Shown: positions 26,761 through 36,064, numbered from the stretch's first letter. The stretch is DNA of 64,000 bases from Floridanema aerugineum (GCF_041929345.1 NZ_JBHFNQ010000084.1:1-64000); one strand, 5' to 3'. Numbers and translations are program-made. The notes: generated by a model not told the origin, from the letters alone.

Positions 26761-26765
26761 GCAGA

Positions 26766-27062
26766 ATAGGACTTACGCACTCTTTGCTTTAAACCCCGAT
26801 CCCCCCTAACCCCCCTTACCAAGGGGGGAATTTCTCAAGCCCCCTTGGTAAGGCAGGGCTACTTCATTGTCTTTGAAGAAAATTTCCCCACAAGGGGACT
26901 ATTTGACAGAATCAGAACATCTAATGTAGGGGTAATTCATGAATTACTCCTACATTAGATGTTCTGTGTCACTCCTGTTCCAGTTCAATGATTTTCTCCT
27001 CCGAACATGAATTAGCCCTGCTTGGTAAGGGGGTTGGGGGATCGCCAGTGCGTAAGTTCTAA
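26766..27062. mobile_element. MITE-like element with nested palindrome
   Basis: Terminal inverted repeats AGGACTTACGCAC (26768) and GTGCGTAAGTTCT (27048-27060) match at 12 of 13 bases. Inside them GATCCCCCCTAACCCCCC faces GGGGGTTGGGGGATC. The roughly 295-base element has no coding capacity, which is the form of a non-autonomous element mobilised in trans. A 52-base near-perfect palindrome lies in its centre. Confidence 0.75.
26914..26965. repeat. 52-base palindrome within the MITE
   Basis: Arms of 26 bases, beginning AGAACATCTAATG and meeting at AATTCATGAATT, match with one mismatch. It is probably a separate palindromic element inserted in the MITE. Confidence 0.9.
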
Positions 27063-27066
27063 AGAA

Positions 27067-27094
27067 GTAGAGACGTTGTATACAACGTCTCTAC
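27067..27094. repeat. GTAGAGACGTT palindrome, TGTATACA-type centre
   Basis: A perfect 28-base palindrome with the arms GTAGAGACGTT / AACGTCTCTAC and centre GTATAC, lying directly beside the MITE. Confidence 0.92.
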
Positions 27095-27112
27095 AATATG
27101 GGTAATCTTCTA

Positions 27113-27766
27113 CTAAACCTGAGTTTCCGACATCCGAAGTCCGCCGATATTTTGGCAGAAGAAAGTGGCTTGATTTTCGGGACTGCGGTTAATTAGTTCG
27201 ATGATTTGTCCGGCAGAATTTCTGAAGAACCATTGAGAGAGAGAGTCACCGACTACAGGTTCTAAAGATAGGGGTGTAAAGTCTTTTTCTTGCCAGTTTA
27301 AAGCTGCTGTTTGCAGGTCATCAACTTTAATTGCTACGTGATGGACAGCTGCTAGTCCTCGTTCTTGGATAAAGCGGTCTGTGCGATCGCCTTCTGTGTG
27401 CGGTGCTTGTAAAACAATTAACCCACCAGAAGGCATTAATATGGTTTCTAAATGTATCCACAAATCAGTGGTTAGGGTATAGTTTTGGGGACAGAATTCC
27501 AAGGGGAAAACTCCTGGCCCTTCGACAATTTTGCCTTGGAATTTAGCCAAAGCTGCGGCGTAATTTTCCAAGCTGGTAAAGTCAGGGAAACTGACAACTA
27601 AATGGTCTACTTCTACTGCTTCGCCATAAATTTTAGTCTGAAAAGACCACTGAGCAAAAAATTCAGATGTGGCATAACCGGGTTTAAATTCCAGTAAGCC
27701 TGATTTTTCCCAAAATGGTGATTCTCCAGGGGAAAATTTTCCTTTGCTAGTCTCTAGTTGTTTCAT
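27113..27766 (-). CDS. VOC-superfamily (glyoxalase/dioxygenase-like) protein
   Basis: The 217-residue protein has a weakly conserved N-terminal half (DHLVVSFPDFTSLENYAAAL) and a clear vicinal-oxygen-chelate C-terminal half with VHHVAIKVDDLQTAALNW, a metal-ligand His, and FFRNSAGQIIELINRS, containing the usual C-terminal Glu ligand. Two VOC modules in tandem are typical of dioxygenases and isomerases of the group; the substrate cannot be read from the sequence. It lies 65 bases behind the aldolase-like gene on the same strand and could be co-transcribed with it. Confidence 0.7.
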   Translation of the reverse strand: MKQLETSKGKFSPGESPFWEKSGLLEFKPGYATSEFFAQWSFQTKIYGEAVEVDHLVVSFPDFTSLENYAAALAKFQGKIVEGPGVFPLEFCPQNYTLTTDLWIHLETILMPSGGLIVLQAPHTEGDRTDRFIQERGLAAVHHVAIKVDDLQTAALNWQEKDFTPLSLEPVVGDSLSQWFFRNSAGQIIELINRSPENQATFFCQNIGGLRMSETQV

Positions 27767-27831
27767 GGTTTTCGCTAGTGTTAATTTGCGATCGAATGGT
27801 GCGTTACTAACGCACCCTACGAATAGGAAAA

Positions 27832-28605
27832 TTAATCGAGTAAGTCGGGTTGTTCTTGTACAATTAGGTCGTAAAGTGGTTGAAAACTAAACCAACCCAT
27901 CTGATGTGAACCTACTTGTTTGGCGGTTAAGCTGGCGTAGTTTGGTTCGATCGAGATTGGTTTGCCAGCGGCTTCTGCCATTAGTTGTACTTGACAAGAG
28001 CGCTCCATTGTGATGAACCACCAGGCTGCTTCATCTATAGTATGACCTACAGTGAGAAGTCCGTGATTGCGGAGGATGAGGGCTTTGCGATCGCCTAACG
28101 CCTTTGCAATTCGTCGCGCCTCCTCAATTTCCAACACCACTCCCGTGTAGTCATCAAATAAAGCGTGGTCTCCGTAAAAGGAACAAGCATCCTGAGTCAA
28201 AGGATCGAGGAGACGACCTAAACTAGACCAAGCCTTGCCGTAAGTCGAATGGGCGTGGGCGGCAGCTACTACGTCAGGGCGGGCGGCGTGGACTTGGGAG
28301 TGAATGGCAAAAGCGGCTTCGTTTACAGGTTTGTTTCCAGCAATGACTTCGCCTTGGTGGTTAACTAAAATTAAGTCACTGGCACGAATTAGCCGAAAGT
28401 GCATTCCAAAAGGGTTAACCCAAAAATGATTTGGGTTTTCTGGGTCACGAGCGGTGATGTGCCCAGCGATACCTTCACTAAAGCCAAATTTGGCAAACAG
28501 ACGAAAGGCAGCAGCCAGACGTTGTTTGCGGTGCAGACGTTCGGCTTCAACTGATGAAAATGTTGGCGGTTGAGGAACTACTTTGGGAACTCTAACATTA
28601 ACCAT
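27832..28605 (-). CDS. Class II aldolase/adducin-family protein
   Basis: The 257 residues carry the zinc-enzyme signatures of the family: GIAGHITARDP near residue 45, the zinc ligands in AAHAHSTYGKAW, and RNHGLLTVGHTIDEAAW with the third His. Known members cleave sugar phosphates such as fuculose-1-phosphate or ribulose-5-phosphate epimers. This one belongs to the broad HTH-less subgroup also found with hydroxylated organic acids. It is followed by a VOC protein. The substrate is unknown. Confidence 0.85.
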   Translation of the reverse strand: MVNVRVPKVVPQPPTFSSVEAERLHRKQRLAAAFRLFAKFGFSEGIAGHITARDPENPNHFWVNPFGMHFRLIRASDLILVNHQGEVIAGNKPVNEAAFAIHSQVHAARPDVVAAAHAHSTYGKAWSSLGRLLDPLTQDACSFYGDHALFDDYTGVVLEIEEARRIAKALGDRKALILRNHGLLTVGHTIDEAAWWFITMERSCQVQLMAEAAGKPISIEPNYASLTAKQVGSHQMGWFSFQPLYDLIVQEQPDLLD

Positions 28606-29034
28606 AAGTTTGCTTTTTTTGGGTACAGTGAAGACGTTTAATCAGGACTTACGCAACTGGCACAATTAGTAGGGTGCGTCAGAAGCTAAAGCCCTTATTT
28701 TGTCGATCGGATCTTGGGTAGTAGAGCACCCTACTACTCTGTAGAGACGTTTCATGAAACGTCTCTACTTATAAACGTCTCTACAGTACTTAGTTTAACT
28801 AGGTAATTTTTATTTTTCAAAGTAGGTGAACTTAAAGTTAAACACCTATCGATCGATGATTTCCAGAAAATTTTGATGCAGTAGCTATTGGTAAACAGAT
28901 TGACAACTAAAAAATTTGTCAGAATTAGAATTAGAGAAAGTGATTATTTTCTTTGTAATCCACCAATTTGTTATTCAATTTCGGAAAATATCCACAACTA
29001 TCTAAAGATATATTTTTAGTTACAGCAATCACTG
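28606..29034. other. Spacer with several repeat fragments
   Basis: This divergent spacer holds a fragment of the MITE end (AGGACTTACGCA at 28644), a GTAGGGTGCGTCAG arm (28668), a GTAGAGACGTT palindrome (28741-28768) with an extra half copy just after it, and AT-rich DNA before the lipid kinase. No gene is seen. Confidence 0.7.
28741..28768. repeat. GTAGAGACGTT palindrome, TCATGA centre
   Basis: Perfect 28-base palindrome with the same arms as that at 27067 but the centre TCATGA, as in the shorter copy at 8049. A partial half, AAACGTCTCTAC, follows at about 28773-28784. Confidence 0.92.
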
Positions 29035-30087
29035 ATGATGTCAAAAAACAACTCACCTGAGACAGAAAAAGTTCAACAAACAGAGAAATACGCTTCGGCT
29101 TGCTTAATTTTTAATCCGGTTGCGGGCAGGGGAAATCCAGAAAGAGATTTAGAATTAATTAAGTCAATTTTAGAGCCAGAAATGGAGTTAGATATTCAGT
29201 TAACTAGTAAAGAAGTAAGCGCGACTCAATTGGCGCGTGAAGCTTTGGAACGGGATGCAAAATTAGTAATTGCCTCTGGTGGTGATGGCACTGTTTCTGC
29301 TGTGGCTGATGCTTTAATTAATAGTAATGTACCGTTAGCTGTAATTCCTCGTGGTACGGCAAATGCTTTTTCTGTTAGTTTAGCAATTCCTACTAATATG
29401 GAAGCTGCTTGTCAGGCAATCTTAGACGGAGTAACCAGAGTAATTAGTACTGCTCGTTGTAATGGAAAACCAATGTTACTCTTAGCGGGTATTGGTTTGG
29501 AGGCAGAAACTATTGCCAAAGCAGACAGAACAGCTAAAAATAGATTGGGAATTTTGGCTTATATTTTAGCAGCAATTAATCAGTTAAGAGATTTAAAATC
29601 TTTTGAAGCTCGCTTAGAAAGGGAAGATGAAGTTATTAGTTTTTCGGCTGTGGGAGTGACGATCGCCAATGTTGCGCCACCTACTTCTATTTTGGCTCAA
29701 GGGCCTGCGAGTTTGGTTCCTGATGATGAGTTTTTAGATGTAACAATTTTTGCTCCGGTGACTGTGTTAAATGCGATCGCAGCATCCTACCATTTGTTAC
29801 AAACTGCTTTTAGTGGTACGCCTACAGAACGCAACGATATTGGTTATTTGCGAGTGAAAAAAGCATTAATTAATACCGACCCACCACAAAAAGTCGTTGT
29901 AGATGGGGAGGTGATTGGAACTACACCTGTGTTTGTGGAAACTATCCCTAAAAGTTTAATTGTGATGATACCGCAGAGTCAAGCCGCTGCACCCGTTGAG
30001 AAGTTAGATGGATTACCCGATCTAACTATAGAGCCGAAAGAAAATCACAATTTGTCCAATAGTGACAGCGAGTACCCAGAAAGCTGA
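29035..30087 (+). CDS. Diacylglycerol-kinase-family lipid kinase (YegS-like)
   Basis: The 350 residues match the DAGK catalytic fold: IFNPVAGRGN at the start, the nucleotide motif ASGGDGTVSAVADAL, and PRGTANAFSVSL after it, then a beta-rich C-terminal domain with DGEVIGTTP. Members phosphorylate lipids such as diacylglycerol or related sugars at the membrane. The last 25 residues are charged and disordered. An ABC exporter gene begins at the end of this gene, so the two may handle a common lipid. The ATG pair at 29035/29038 leaves the exact start open by one codon. Confidence 0.87.
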   Translation: MMSKNNSPETEKVQQTEKYASACLIFNPVAGRGNPERDLELIKSILEPEMELDIQLTSKEVSATQLAREALERDAKLVIASGGDGTVSAVADALINSNVPLAVIPRGTANAFSVSLAIPTNMEAACQAILDGVTRVISTARCNGKPMLLLAGIGLEAETIAKADRTAKNRLGILAYILAAINQLRDLKSFEARLEREDEVISFSAVGVTIANVAPPTSILAQGPASLVPDDEFLDVTIFAPVTVLNAIAASYHLLQTAFSGTPTERNDIGYLRVKKALINTDPPQKVVVDGEVIGTTPVFVETIPKSLIVMIPQSQAAAPVEKLDGLPDLTIEPKENHNLSNSDSEYPES

Positions 30088-30103
30088 TAACCTAAATTTC
30101 AGC

Positions 30104-31852
30104 ATGATGTTTTGTGGAAGTTCGAGATTGAAAAAGCGTTCTAATTACGAGTTACTGATTCCTTATATTGTTCCTGAGTGGAAAACGATCGCTCTAGCGT
30201 TAGTTTGCACTCTCGCGTTTACCATATTTTGGCCGATTTTGGCGAGTTTGGCTGGTCAGTTTGCGCGATACATTGGTGAAGGTAATTTGGGAGCGATCGC
30301 CCAACTTGCGGGTTTTGGTGCAATAATTTTCCTAATTCGGGGAATAGTGCAGTATGGTCAAAATGCTTTGATGGCAAAAGCTGCATTAAAAATTTCTCTG
30401 AAATTACGCAGACAAGTTTACGCTCATTTACAACATTTGAATCTCGATTTTTTTGAAACGGCGAAAACCGGAGACTTGTCCTATCGGTTAACAGAAGATA
30501 TTGACCGAATTGGCGAAGTAATAAATAAATTCTTTAATGAATTTGTTCCCTGTATTTTGCAGTTAATTGTCGTTTTAGGCTACATGATTTGGTTGAATTG
30601 GCAATTAACTTTAGCAGCTTTGATTGTAGCTCCTTTAATGGCAATATTAATTAGTTGGTTTGGCGAAAAAATGCTCTATTTTTCCCGGCGCAGTCAAACC
30701 AGAATTTCTAATTTATCCGCTTTGTTGACGGAAGTTTTTAGCGGGATTCGTTTGGTACAAGCTTTTTCGGCTCAAGATTATGAAATCAAGAGGTTTTCTG
30801 GAGAAGCAGAACAGCATAGAATTGCTCGATATCGATCGGAACAAATTAGAGCGTTACAGTTTTTTATTGTCGGAGTTTTACAGGGAATTAGTGTATTAAT
30901 TCTATTTTTGTTAGGTGGTTGGCAAATTGCTCAAAATAACTTAACAGGCCCGGGTTTTGTGAGTTATGTAACTGCGGTAGCAATGCTAATCGATCCGATA
31001 TCTTTTAGCACTACTAATTACAACCAATTTAAACAAACGGAAGCATCTGTAGAGCGGATTTTTGAACTGATGGCAATTCAACCATCAATTGTAGAAAACC
31101 AAGAGGCTATTAAGTTATTTTCAACTCGTGGTAAGGTGGAATATCGGGATGTTTATTTTGCATATTTAGCCGATAAACCAGTTTTACAAAAGCTTAGTTT
31201 AACTGCTAAACCGGGAGAAATGATTGCTTTAGTTGGTACTTCCGGTGCAGGAAAAACTACGTTAATAAATTTGCTGTTGCGGTTTTACGATCCCCAAGGG
31301 GGACAGATTTCTATTGATACCATTGATATCCAAAAGGTAACATTAAAAAGTTTGCGTCGGCAAATCGGACTTGTTCCGCAAGATATTGTTTTATTTTCGG
31401 GAACTATTGCGGAAAACATTGCTTATGGGCATAATGAGTTTGATATGAATGCGCTAAGAAAAGCCGCAGAAATTGCCAATGCTCATGAGTTTATTGTTAA
31501 GTTACCACAAGGTTATCAAACTTGGGTGGGAGAAAGAGGTGTTAATTTATCTGGAGGACAAAGACAAAGAATTGCGATCGCACGCGCCGTATTTAATAAT
31601 CCCACAATTCTGATTTTAGATGAAGCAACCTCGGCGTTAGATTCGGAGTCAGAAGCTTTGGTACAGGAAGCTTTGGAAAGGGTAATGCGCGATCGAACTG
31701 TGTTTGTAATTGCTCATAGATTAGCAACTGTGCGCCGTGCAACCAGAATTTTAGTATTAGAAAATGGGGAAATAGTCGAATCAGGAACTCACGAAGAATT
31801 ACTCAAAAAAGGTGGACGTTATGCAGGCTTTTATGCCCAACAATTTCAGTAG
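30104..31852 (+). CDS. ABC exporter, fused permease and ATPase
   Basis: A half-transporter of the lipid/peptide/drug exporter type (MsbA-like). N-terminal six-helix membrane domain (about residues 15-310 from the first ATG) and C-terminal nucleotide-binding domain with Walker A GTSGAGKTT, Q-loop LVPQD, signature NLSGGQRQR, Walker B ILILDEATSALD and H-loop IAHRLAT. It would act as a homodimer or heterodimer in the inner membrane. The frame also opens at a GTG at 30062, inside the upstream gene. The ATG at 30104 or 30107 is preferred. Close linkage to the lipid kinase suggests a lipid or glycolipid substrate. Confidence 0.9.
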   Translation: MMFCGSSRLKKRSNYELLIPYIVPEWKTIALALVCTLAFTIFWPILASLAGQFARYIGEGNLGAIAQLAGFGAIIFLIRGIVQYGQNALMAKAALKISLKLRRQVYAHLQHLNLDFFETAKTGDLSYRLTEDIDRIGEVINKFFNEFVPCILQLIVVLGYMIWLNWQLTLAALIVAPLMAILISWFGEKMLYFSRRSQTRISNLSALLTEVFSGIRLVQAFSAQDYEIKRFSGEAEQHRIARYRSEQIRALQFFIVGVLQGISVLILFLLGGWQIAQNNLTGPGFVSYVTAVAMLIDPISFSTTNYNQFKQTEASVERIFELMAIQPSIVENQEAIKLFSTRGKVEYRDVYFAYLADKPVLQKLSLTAKPGEMIALVGTSGAGKTTLINLLLRFYDPQGGQISIDTIDIQKVTLKSLRRQIGLVPQDIVLFSGTIAENIAYGHNEFDMNALRKAAEIANAHEFIVKLPQGYQTWVGERGVNLSGGQRQRIAIARAVFNNPTILILDEATSALDSESEALVQEALERVMRDRTVFVIAHRLATVRRATRILVLENGEIVESGTHEELLKKGGRYAGFYAQQFQ

Positions 31853-32047
31853 TTAATTAACTAAAAAATCACTTGCACACGCTTCCTTTCCTTCTACCTA
31901 TGCGGCTAAAGTCGCAGGCTACGCCAACTGCCTTCTTCTACTAGCTTCTACCCATCGATAGATATACAAAAGCAGGCTCTACTGACTAAAGTTAGTAGAT
32001 ATCAGACCTTCTTTGGTCACTAACCTATACTCACGAAAAATACTAAT

Positions 32048-33976
32048 ATGGTCGCCACTCCGCCTCCCAAATCTACTTCGCAACAGTACGAAGTAACAGA
32101 TGCACCTGCAAAATTTGCTGAATTAGTATCCGAACAAAAACCGGATACAGAAATTGATTTAGAGTTCCTTTATACGCGAGATATTGAGTTTCGCCAAGAA
32201 ACAATTTATTTCATTGTTGTAGACCGTTTCTTTGATGGCGACCCTGAAAATAGCGAAGGGCCAAATCCCGAACTTTATGACCCCGAAGGAAAAGATTGGG
32301 GTAAATATTGGGGTGGAGATTTACAAGGAATAATTGACAAACTCGATTATTTAAAAAACTTGGGAGTCACAGCAATTTGGTTAACTCCTTTGTTTGAACA
32401 AGTTGAAGCTTTGTTTATTGAACAAGCAGCAATTCACGGTTATTGGATTAAGGATTTTAAACGGTTGAATCCTCGTTTTATCGGCCCTGGAGAAAACCCA
32501 TCACTTAACCAAACCCAAGAAACTAGAAATACAACTTTCGATCGCTTAATTGCCGAAATGCACAAGCGAAACATGAAGTTAATTCTCGACATTGTTTGCA
32601 ATCATAGTAACCCCGACTTTAGCGGTAAAAAAGGCGAACTCTACGACGACGGAGTTAAAATTGCCGACTTTAATGATGATAAAAATAACTGGTATCACCA
32701 TTATGGCCCTGTTACTAATTGGGAAGATGAATGGCAAGTACAGAACTGCGAACTTTCCGGTTTAGCTACTTTCAACGAGAACAATATTGAGTATCGCAAT
32801 TACATTAAATCTGCGATCGAACAGTGGTTAGACCGAGGTGTAGATGCCTTGCGGGTTGACACTGTTAAACACATGCCGATCTGGTTTTGGCAAGAATTTA
32901 ATGCCGATATTCAAAGACATAGACCAGATGTTTTCATTTTCGGAGAATGGATTTATAGTAGTCCGTTTGATGAGCGATCGGTAGAATTTGCCAACGAGTC
33001 GGGAATGTCAATTCTTGACTTTGGACTTTGTGTCGCGATTCGCCAAGCATTAGGAAAAGGTGCAGAGGGAGGATTTCATGAAATTCAGAATATCTTTGAC
33101 CTAGATTATCGATACAAAAGTTCCAATGAATTGGTGACATTTATTGATAATCACGATATGCCACGTTTTCAAAGTTTCAATCCCGATCCTGAGATGTTAA
33201 AAGTGGCAATTTCTTTGATTATGACTTGTCGCGGTATTCCCTGCATTTATTACGGCACAGAACAATACTTGCATGATGATACTAATGGCGGTAACGATCC
33301 TTATAATCGCCCCATGATGAGTAGCTGGGATACAGACACAGAAATTTATCGCTATATGCGCTTACTTTCTGGATTGCGAAGGTTAAATCCTGCTGTTTCA
33401 ATGGGTGGACAATGGCAGCGATTTATCACCCCAGATGTATATTGTTATGTGCGAAAATATCGTGATTCAATTTGTTTTGTTGCCTTAAATCGTGGCGCAG
33501 CAACCACAGTTCCCGAAGTGCTAACAGATTTACCTGATGGCGAACATACTTGCGTTGTCACTCGCCGGAAATTCCAAGTTGTAGAAGGTAAATTAATTGA
33601 TTTACCCTTAGAAACGCGAGATGTAATTGTGATTAGTCACGTTGGCGAAAGAGTCAAAGCCCAAACAATTATTCGCGCCCAACTTAACGGTGTAAATACT
33701 CAACCAGGTGAAAGAATTGTGGTAATAGGAGATTGTCCAGAATTAGGTAATTGGGATATTGCTAAAGGTTTTCCCTTGGAATACATCAATACTAACACTT
33801 GGTTTGGCGAAATTCCTTTCAATGAAAGCGCTGGTAAATTGATTAGTTACAAGTATGCGTTGTTACGAGAAGGTCAATCTCCTTTGCGGGAAAATTTGGT
33901 TTGTCGGCGTTGGGTAGTCGCCAGTGAAGGAACTGTGAAATGGCGTGATATGTGGGCGAGTGGAAGAGAATCTTAG
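32048..33976 (+). CDS. GH13 alpha-amylase-family protein with C-terminal CBM20
   Basis: Residues about 50-480 form a GH13 barrel. Catalytic motifs are VDALRVDTVKHM (Asp nucleophile), FIFGEWIYSS (Glu acid) and TFIDNHDMPRF (third Asp). The WKxYWGGDLQGIIDKLDYLK-like stretch is typical of cyclodextrin glucanotransferase-like and neopullulanase-like members. Residues about 545-640 are a starch-binding CBM20 module (FGEIPFNESAGKLISYKYAL). No signal peptide is seen, so the protein probably acts on glycogen or maltodextrins in the cytosol. Hydrolysis versus transglycosylation cannot be decided from sequence. Confidence 0.9.
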   Translation: MVATPPPKSTSQQYEVTDAPAKFAELVSEQKPDTEIDLEFLYTRDIEFRQETIYFIVVDRFFDGDPENSEGPNPELYDPEGKDWGKYWGGDLQGIIDKLDYLKNLGVTAIWLTPLFEQVEALFIEQAAIHGYWIKDFKRLNPRFIGPGENPSLNQTQETRNTTFDRLIAEMHKRNMKLILDIVCNHSNPDFSGKKGELYDDGVKIADFNDDKNNWYHHYGPVTNWEDEWQVQNCELSGLATFNENNIEYRNYIKSAIEQWLDRGVDALRVDTVKHMPIWFWQEFNADIQRHRPDVFIFGEWIYSSPFDERSVEFANESGMSILDFGLCVAIRQALGKGAEGGFHEIQNIFDLDYRYKSSNELVTFIDNHDMPRFQSFNPDPEMLKVAISLIMTCRGIPCIYYGTEQYLHDDTNGGNDPYNRPMMSSWDTDTEIYRYMRLLSGLRRLNPAVSMGGQWQRFITPDVYCYVRKYRDSICFVALNRGAATTVPEVLTDLPDGEHTCVVTRRKFQVVEGKLIDLPLETRDVIVISHVGERVKAQTIIRAQLNGVNTQPGERIVVIGDCPELGNWDIAKGFPLEYINTNTWFGEIPFNESAGKLISYKYALLREGQSPLRENLVCRRWVVASEGTVKWRDMWASGRES

Positions 33977-33979
33977 CCC

Positions 33980-34012
33980 AGATCCCCGACTTCTTGAAGA
34001 AGTCGGGGATCT
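33980..34012. terminator. 16-bp hairpin between convergent genes
   Basis: AGATCCCCGACTTCTT and its exact complement surround a one-base centre, three bases after the amylase stop. There is no T tract, so it is either a repeat family member or a weak bidirectional terminator. Confidence 0.75.
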
Positions 34013-34044
34013 AGACTAATTATTAATTTGAACACATTTTAGAT

Positions 34045-34449
34045 CTAGAACAGCTTATCTAAGTCATGCCAAGGGGTTTTATGTGAAATATTCATTAAAA
34101 ATGAATACTTAAAGCTCTCTAAATTAAAACCTTCTGAAATAATTTGAGCAACGACACATCTGGCTATTTCGTATGATTCATCCCATGATTTTTTCAGGTC
34201 TTTATGAATCTGATAATTTGATACTTCATAAAACATTCTAGCACCAACTTCAGCTAAACCTTCAGAAAAAATACTAGGACAATTACAGTAATCTTTGTAA
34301 TCTACCAGCTTATAGTGTATGTAATGAATATATTCATGTGCAAGAACCAAAAGTAAAGCATTAGTATTATAAACACATTCCTCAGCTATTTCGATTTCAC
34401 AATCTTTTTCGTTACAACTGAATACCCCCCAAGCATTGGATAAACACAT
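34045..34449 (-). CDS. Small HExxH zinc metallopeptidase-like protein
   Basis: The 134-residue protein contains LLLVLAHEYIHYIHYK, a textbook HExxH zinc site, and EGLAEVGARMFY 25 residues on, where the first or second Glu could be the third ligand (gluzincin pattern). No signal peptide is present and the N-terminal part before the HExxH is only about 40 residues. The gene is unusually AT-rich compared with its neighbours and lies 37 bases after a gene of unknown function on the same strand. The protein substrate is unknown. An acquired two-gene cassette is inferred. Confidence 0.7.
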   Translation of the reverse strand: MCLSNAWGVFSCNEKDCEIEIAEECVYNTNALLLVLAHEYIHYIHYKLVDYKDYCNCPSIFSEGLAEVGARMFYEVSNYQIHKDLKKSWDESYEIARCVVAQIISEGFNLESFKYSFLMNISHKTPWHDLDKLF

Positions 34450-34486
34450 ATCCTTTCTTTTTTTTACCGAAATTTTACATACTTCT

Positions 34487-34831
34487 TTAATTGATTTTTT
34501 TAAAGAACTTTTTAGCCCAGTCTTTTTGATATTCCCAAATTCCTTCTACTAGACGCATATTTATTGAATCTGCTTGTCGAGATGTAGATGCTTTAGACTC
34601 AAATTCATCATCTGATATAAAACGAGAATAGGTTTCATAATCTATTGTTTCAGCTTGAATTTTTTTATACCACTTATTTCGAGACTCCATCGGTTCTGAA
34701 GATTCTAAAAGAAGAGGATGCTGATAGCCCAGACGAATCAGACTATCTGTTAAAATTGGTAACATTTTGTCAGAAGCAGAATGATTTCGTACTTTCAAAG
34801 CACCTCTAACAATCCATGAAGAATCCGCCAT
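34487..34831 (-). CDS. Unknown 114-residue protein upstream of the metallopeptidase
   Basis: I do not recognise a family. The start at MADSSWIVRGALKVRN is preferred over an earlier GTG/ATG-like start at 34843 because the earlier one adds only four residues; neither has a strong ribosome site. The C-terminal half is charged and helical (EGIWEYQKDWAKKFFKK). Together with the metallopeptidase gene it forms a short AT-rich pair. It could be a substrate, inhibitor or regulator of that enzyme. Confidence 0.55.
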   Translation of the reverse strand: MADSSWIVRGALKVRNHSASDKMLPILTDSLIRLGYQHPLLLESSEPMESRNKWYKKIQAETIDYETYSRFISDDEFESKASTSRQADSINMRLVEGIWEYQKDWAKKFFKKIN

Positions 34832-35015
34832 AAAAATAACCAAATTTGTTTTTTATTTCGATAAAAGCACAATCTTTAGTAGATATGAAATTGTGAAATT
34901 GCAGAAAAAATCCGCAATTTCACACCTTTTCTAGTGCAGCAAAGCAGAAACGATCGAGCAGTTGAAACAGGTAAAAAGCTAAATATAAAAGCCTTCTGCC
35001 CTCTGCCTTCTTGCA

Positions 35016-35870
35016 CTAGTCTACCCGTTCCAATTGCCAGAGAATTTGATTACCCTCTCGCCGGACTCGCGACACTACCCAGTTACGCCACACCCAGTTG
35101 TCTCCGCGACTAGTAACGGCGCTGGTATGAATATCCATTAAGTCTGCTAATTCAGAACTGGTGATTAGATAGCCTTTGGCGGCAATATCATCAGCAATAT
35201 GCAGAACTTCTACTAAATTACGTAGTTGCGTCACCCTAGCTTCACTAGACAAACTTTCCAGTGTCTCAGCAGAAGAAGAAATAGTCGCATCGGTCATAGT
35301 TATTTTGAATGTAGAAAGGTCAGAGGGTACATCACTGGATTGTAACGTTGTGTAACCAGATTGGACTGTTGTTTCCGAACTAAATGTCTTTAATATTGGC
35401 AGTTGTTTGAGTGTTTGCGGGCGACTCAGGGAAAAGTTCCGGGCTATTTCGTCGCAGCGTTCATTTCCCACGTTACCAGCATGACCTGGAACATACTGCC
35501 AGTTAATTTTTGTCGAGTTGAGTCGATCGAGTGTTTCCCAAAGGTCTTGATTGAGTACTGCTTTACCTTGGGAGGTTTTCCAGCCTTTGTTTTTCCAACC
35601 TTTGACCCAGATGGTAATTCCTTTTTTCACGTATTCACTATCAGTGTAGAGAGTGACGGGTTCTTTTTGTCCGGTTTTGCTGAGGAATTCTAAGGCTGCG
35701 ATCGCAGCTTGTAATTCCATCCTATTATTAGTAGTGAGAGCTTCTGCGCCCCCCATTTCGTAAACGGAGTCATCTGCAAAATAAACTACCACACCCCAAC
35801 CGCCAGGGCCAGGATTTCCGCTACAGGCTCCATCAGTGTATATGCTTTTGATTTGAGGAAAGGAAGACAT
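35016..35870 (-). CDS. rnhA: Ribonuclease HI with C-terminal extension
   Basis: It cuts the RNA strand of RNA-DNA hybrids. The catalytic carboxylates are present: Asp in SIYTDGACSGNPG, Glu in TNNRMELQAAI, Asp in LYTDSEYVKKGI and Asp in GNERCDEIAR. The start is the ATG at 35870; the extra upstream codon is a TTG. Typical RNase HI has about 150 residues. Here a linker rich in Ser/Thr (about 150-205) and a C-terminal winged-helix-like domain (SSELADLMDIHTSAVTSRG, then WVWRNWVVSRVRREG) bring it to 284, an arrangement seen in cyanobacteria. The role of the extra domain is unknown. Confidence 0.93.
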   Translation of the reverse strand: MSSFPQIKSIYTDGACSGNPGPGGWGVVVYFADDSVYEMGGAEALTTNNRMELQAAIAALEFLSKTGQKEPVTLYTDSEYVKKGITIWVKGWKNKGWKTSQGKAVLNQDLWETLDRLNSTKINWQYVPGHAGNVGNERCDEIARNFSLSRPQTLKQLPILKTFSSETTVQSGYTTLQSSDVPSDLSTFKITMTDATISSSAETLESLSSEARVTQLRNLVEVLHIADDIAAKGYLITSSELADLMDIHTSAVTSRGDNWVWRNWVVSRVRREGNQILWQLERVD

Positions 35871-36064
35871 CAAAATTTTGTGTAATTCTCTTCTATGCGA
35901 TCGCTATTTGAGCATACCTAAAAACTGAGAATTGTTTTCCTCAAGCTGGTGCGATCGCACTAGTTACAAGTATCTCAGGAATTTATTATTCCAGGCGATG
36001 GGAAATTCTAATGTTGGTGCTTGAATAATGGAAGCAAACGTACAAGCCTTAACTGGAACTCGCG

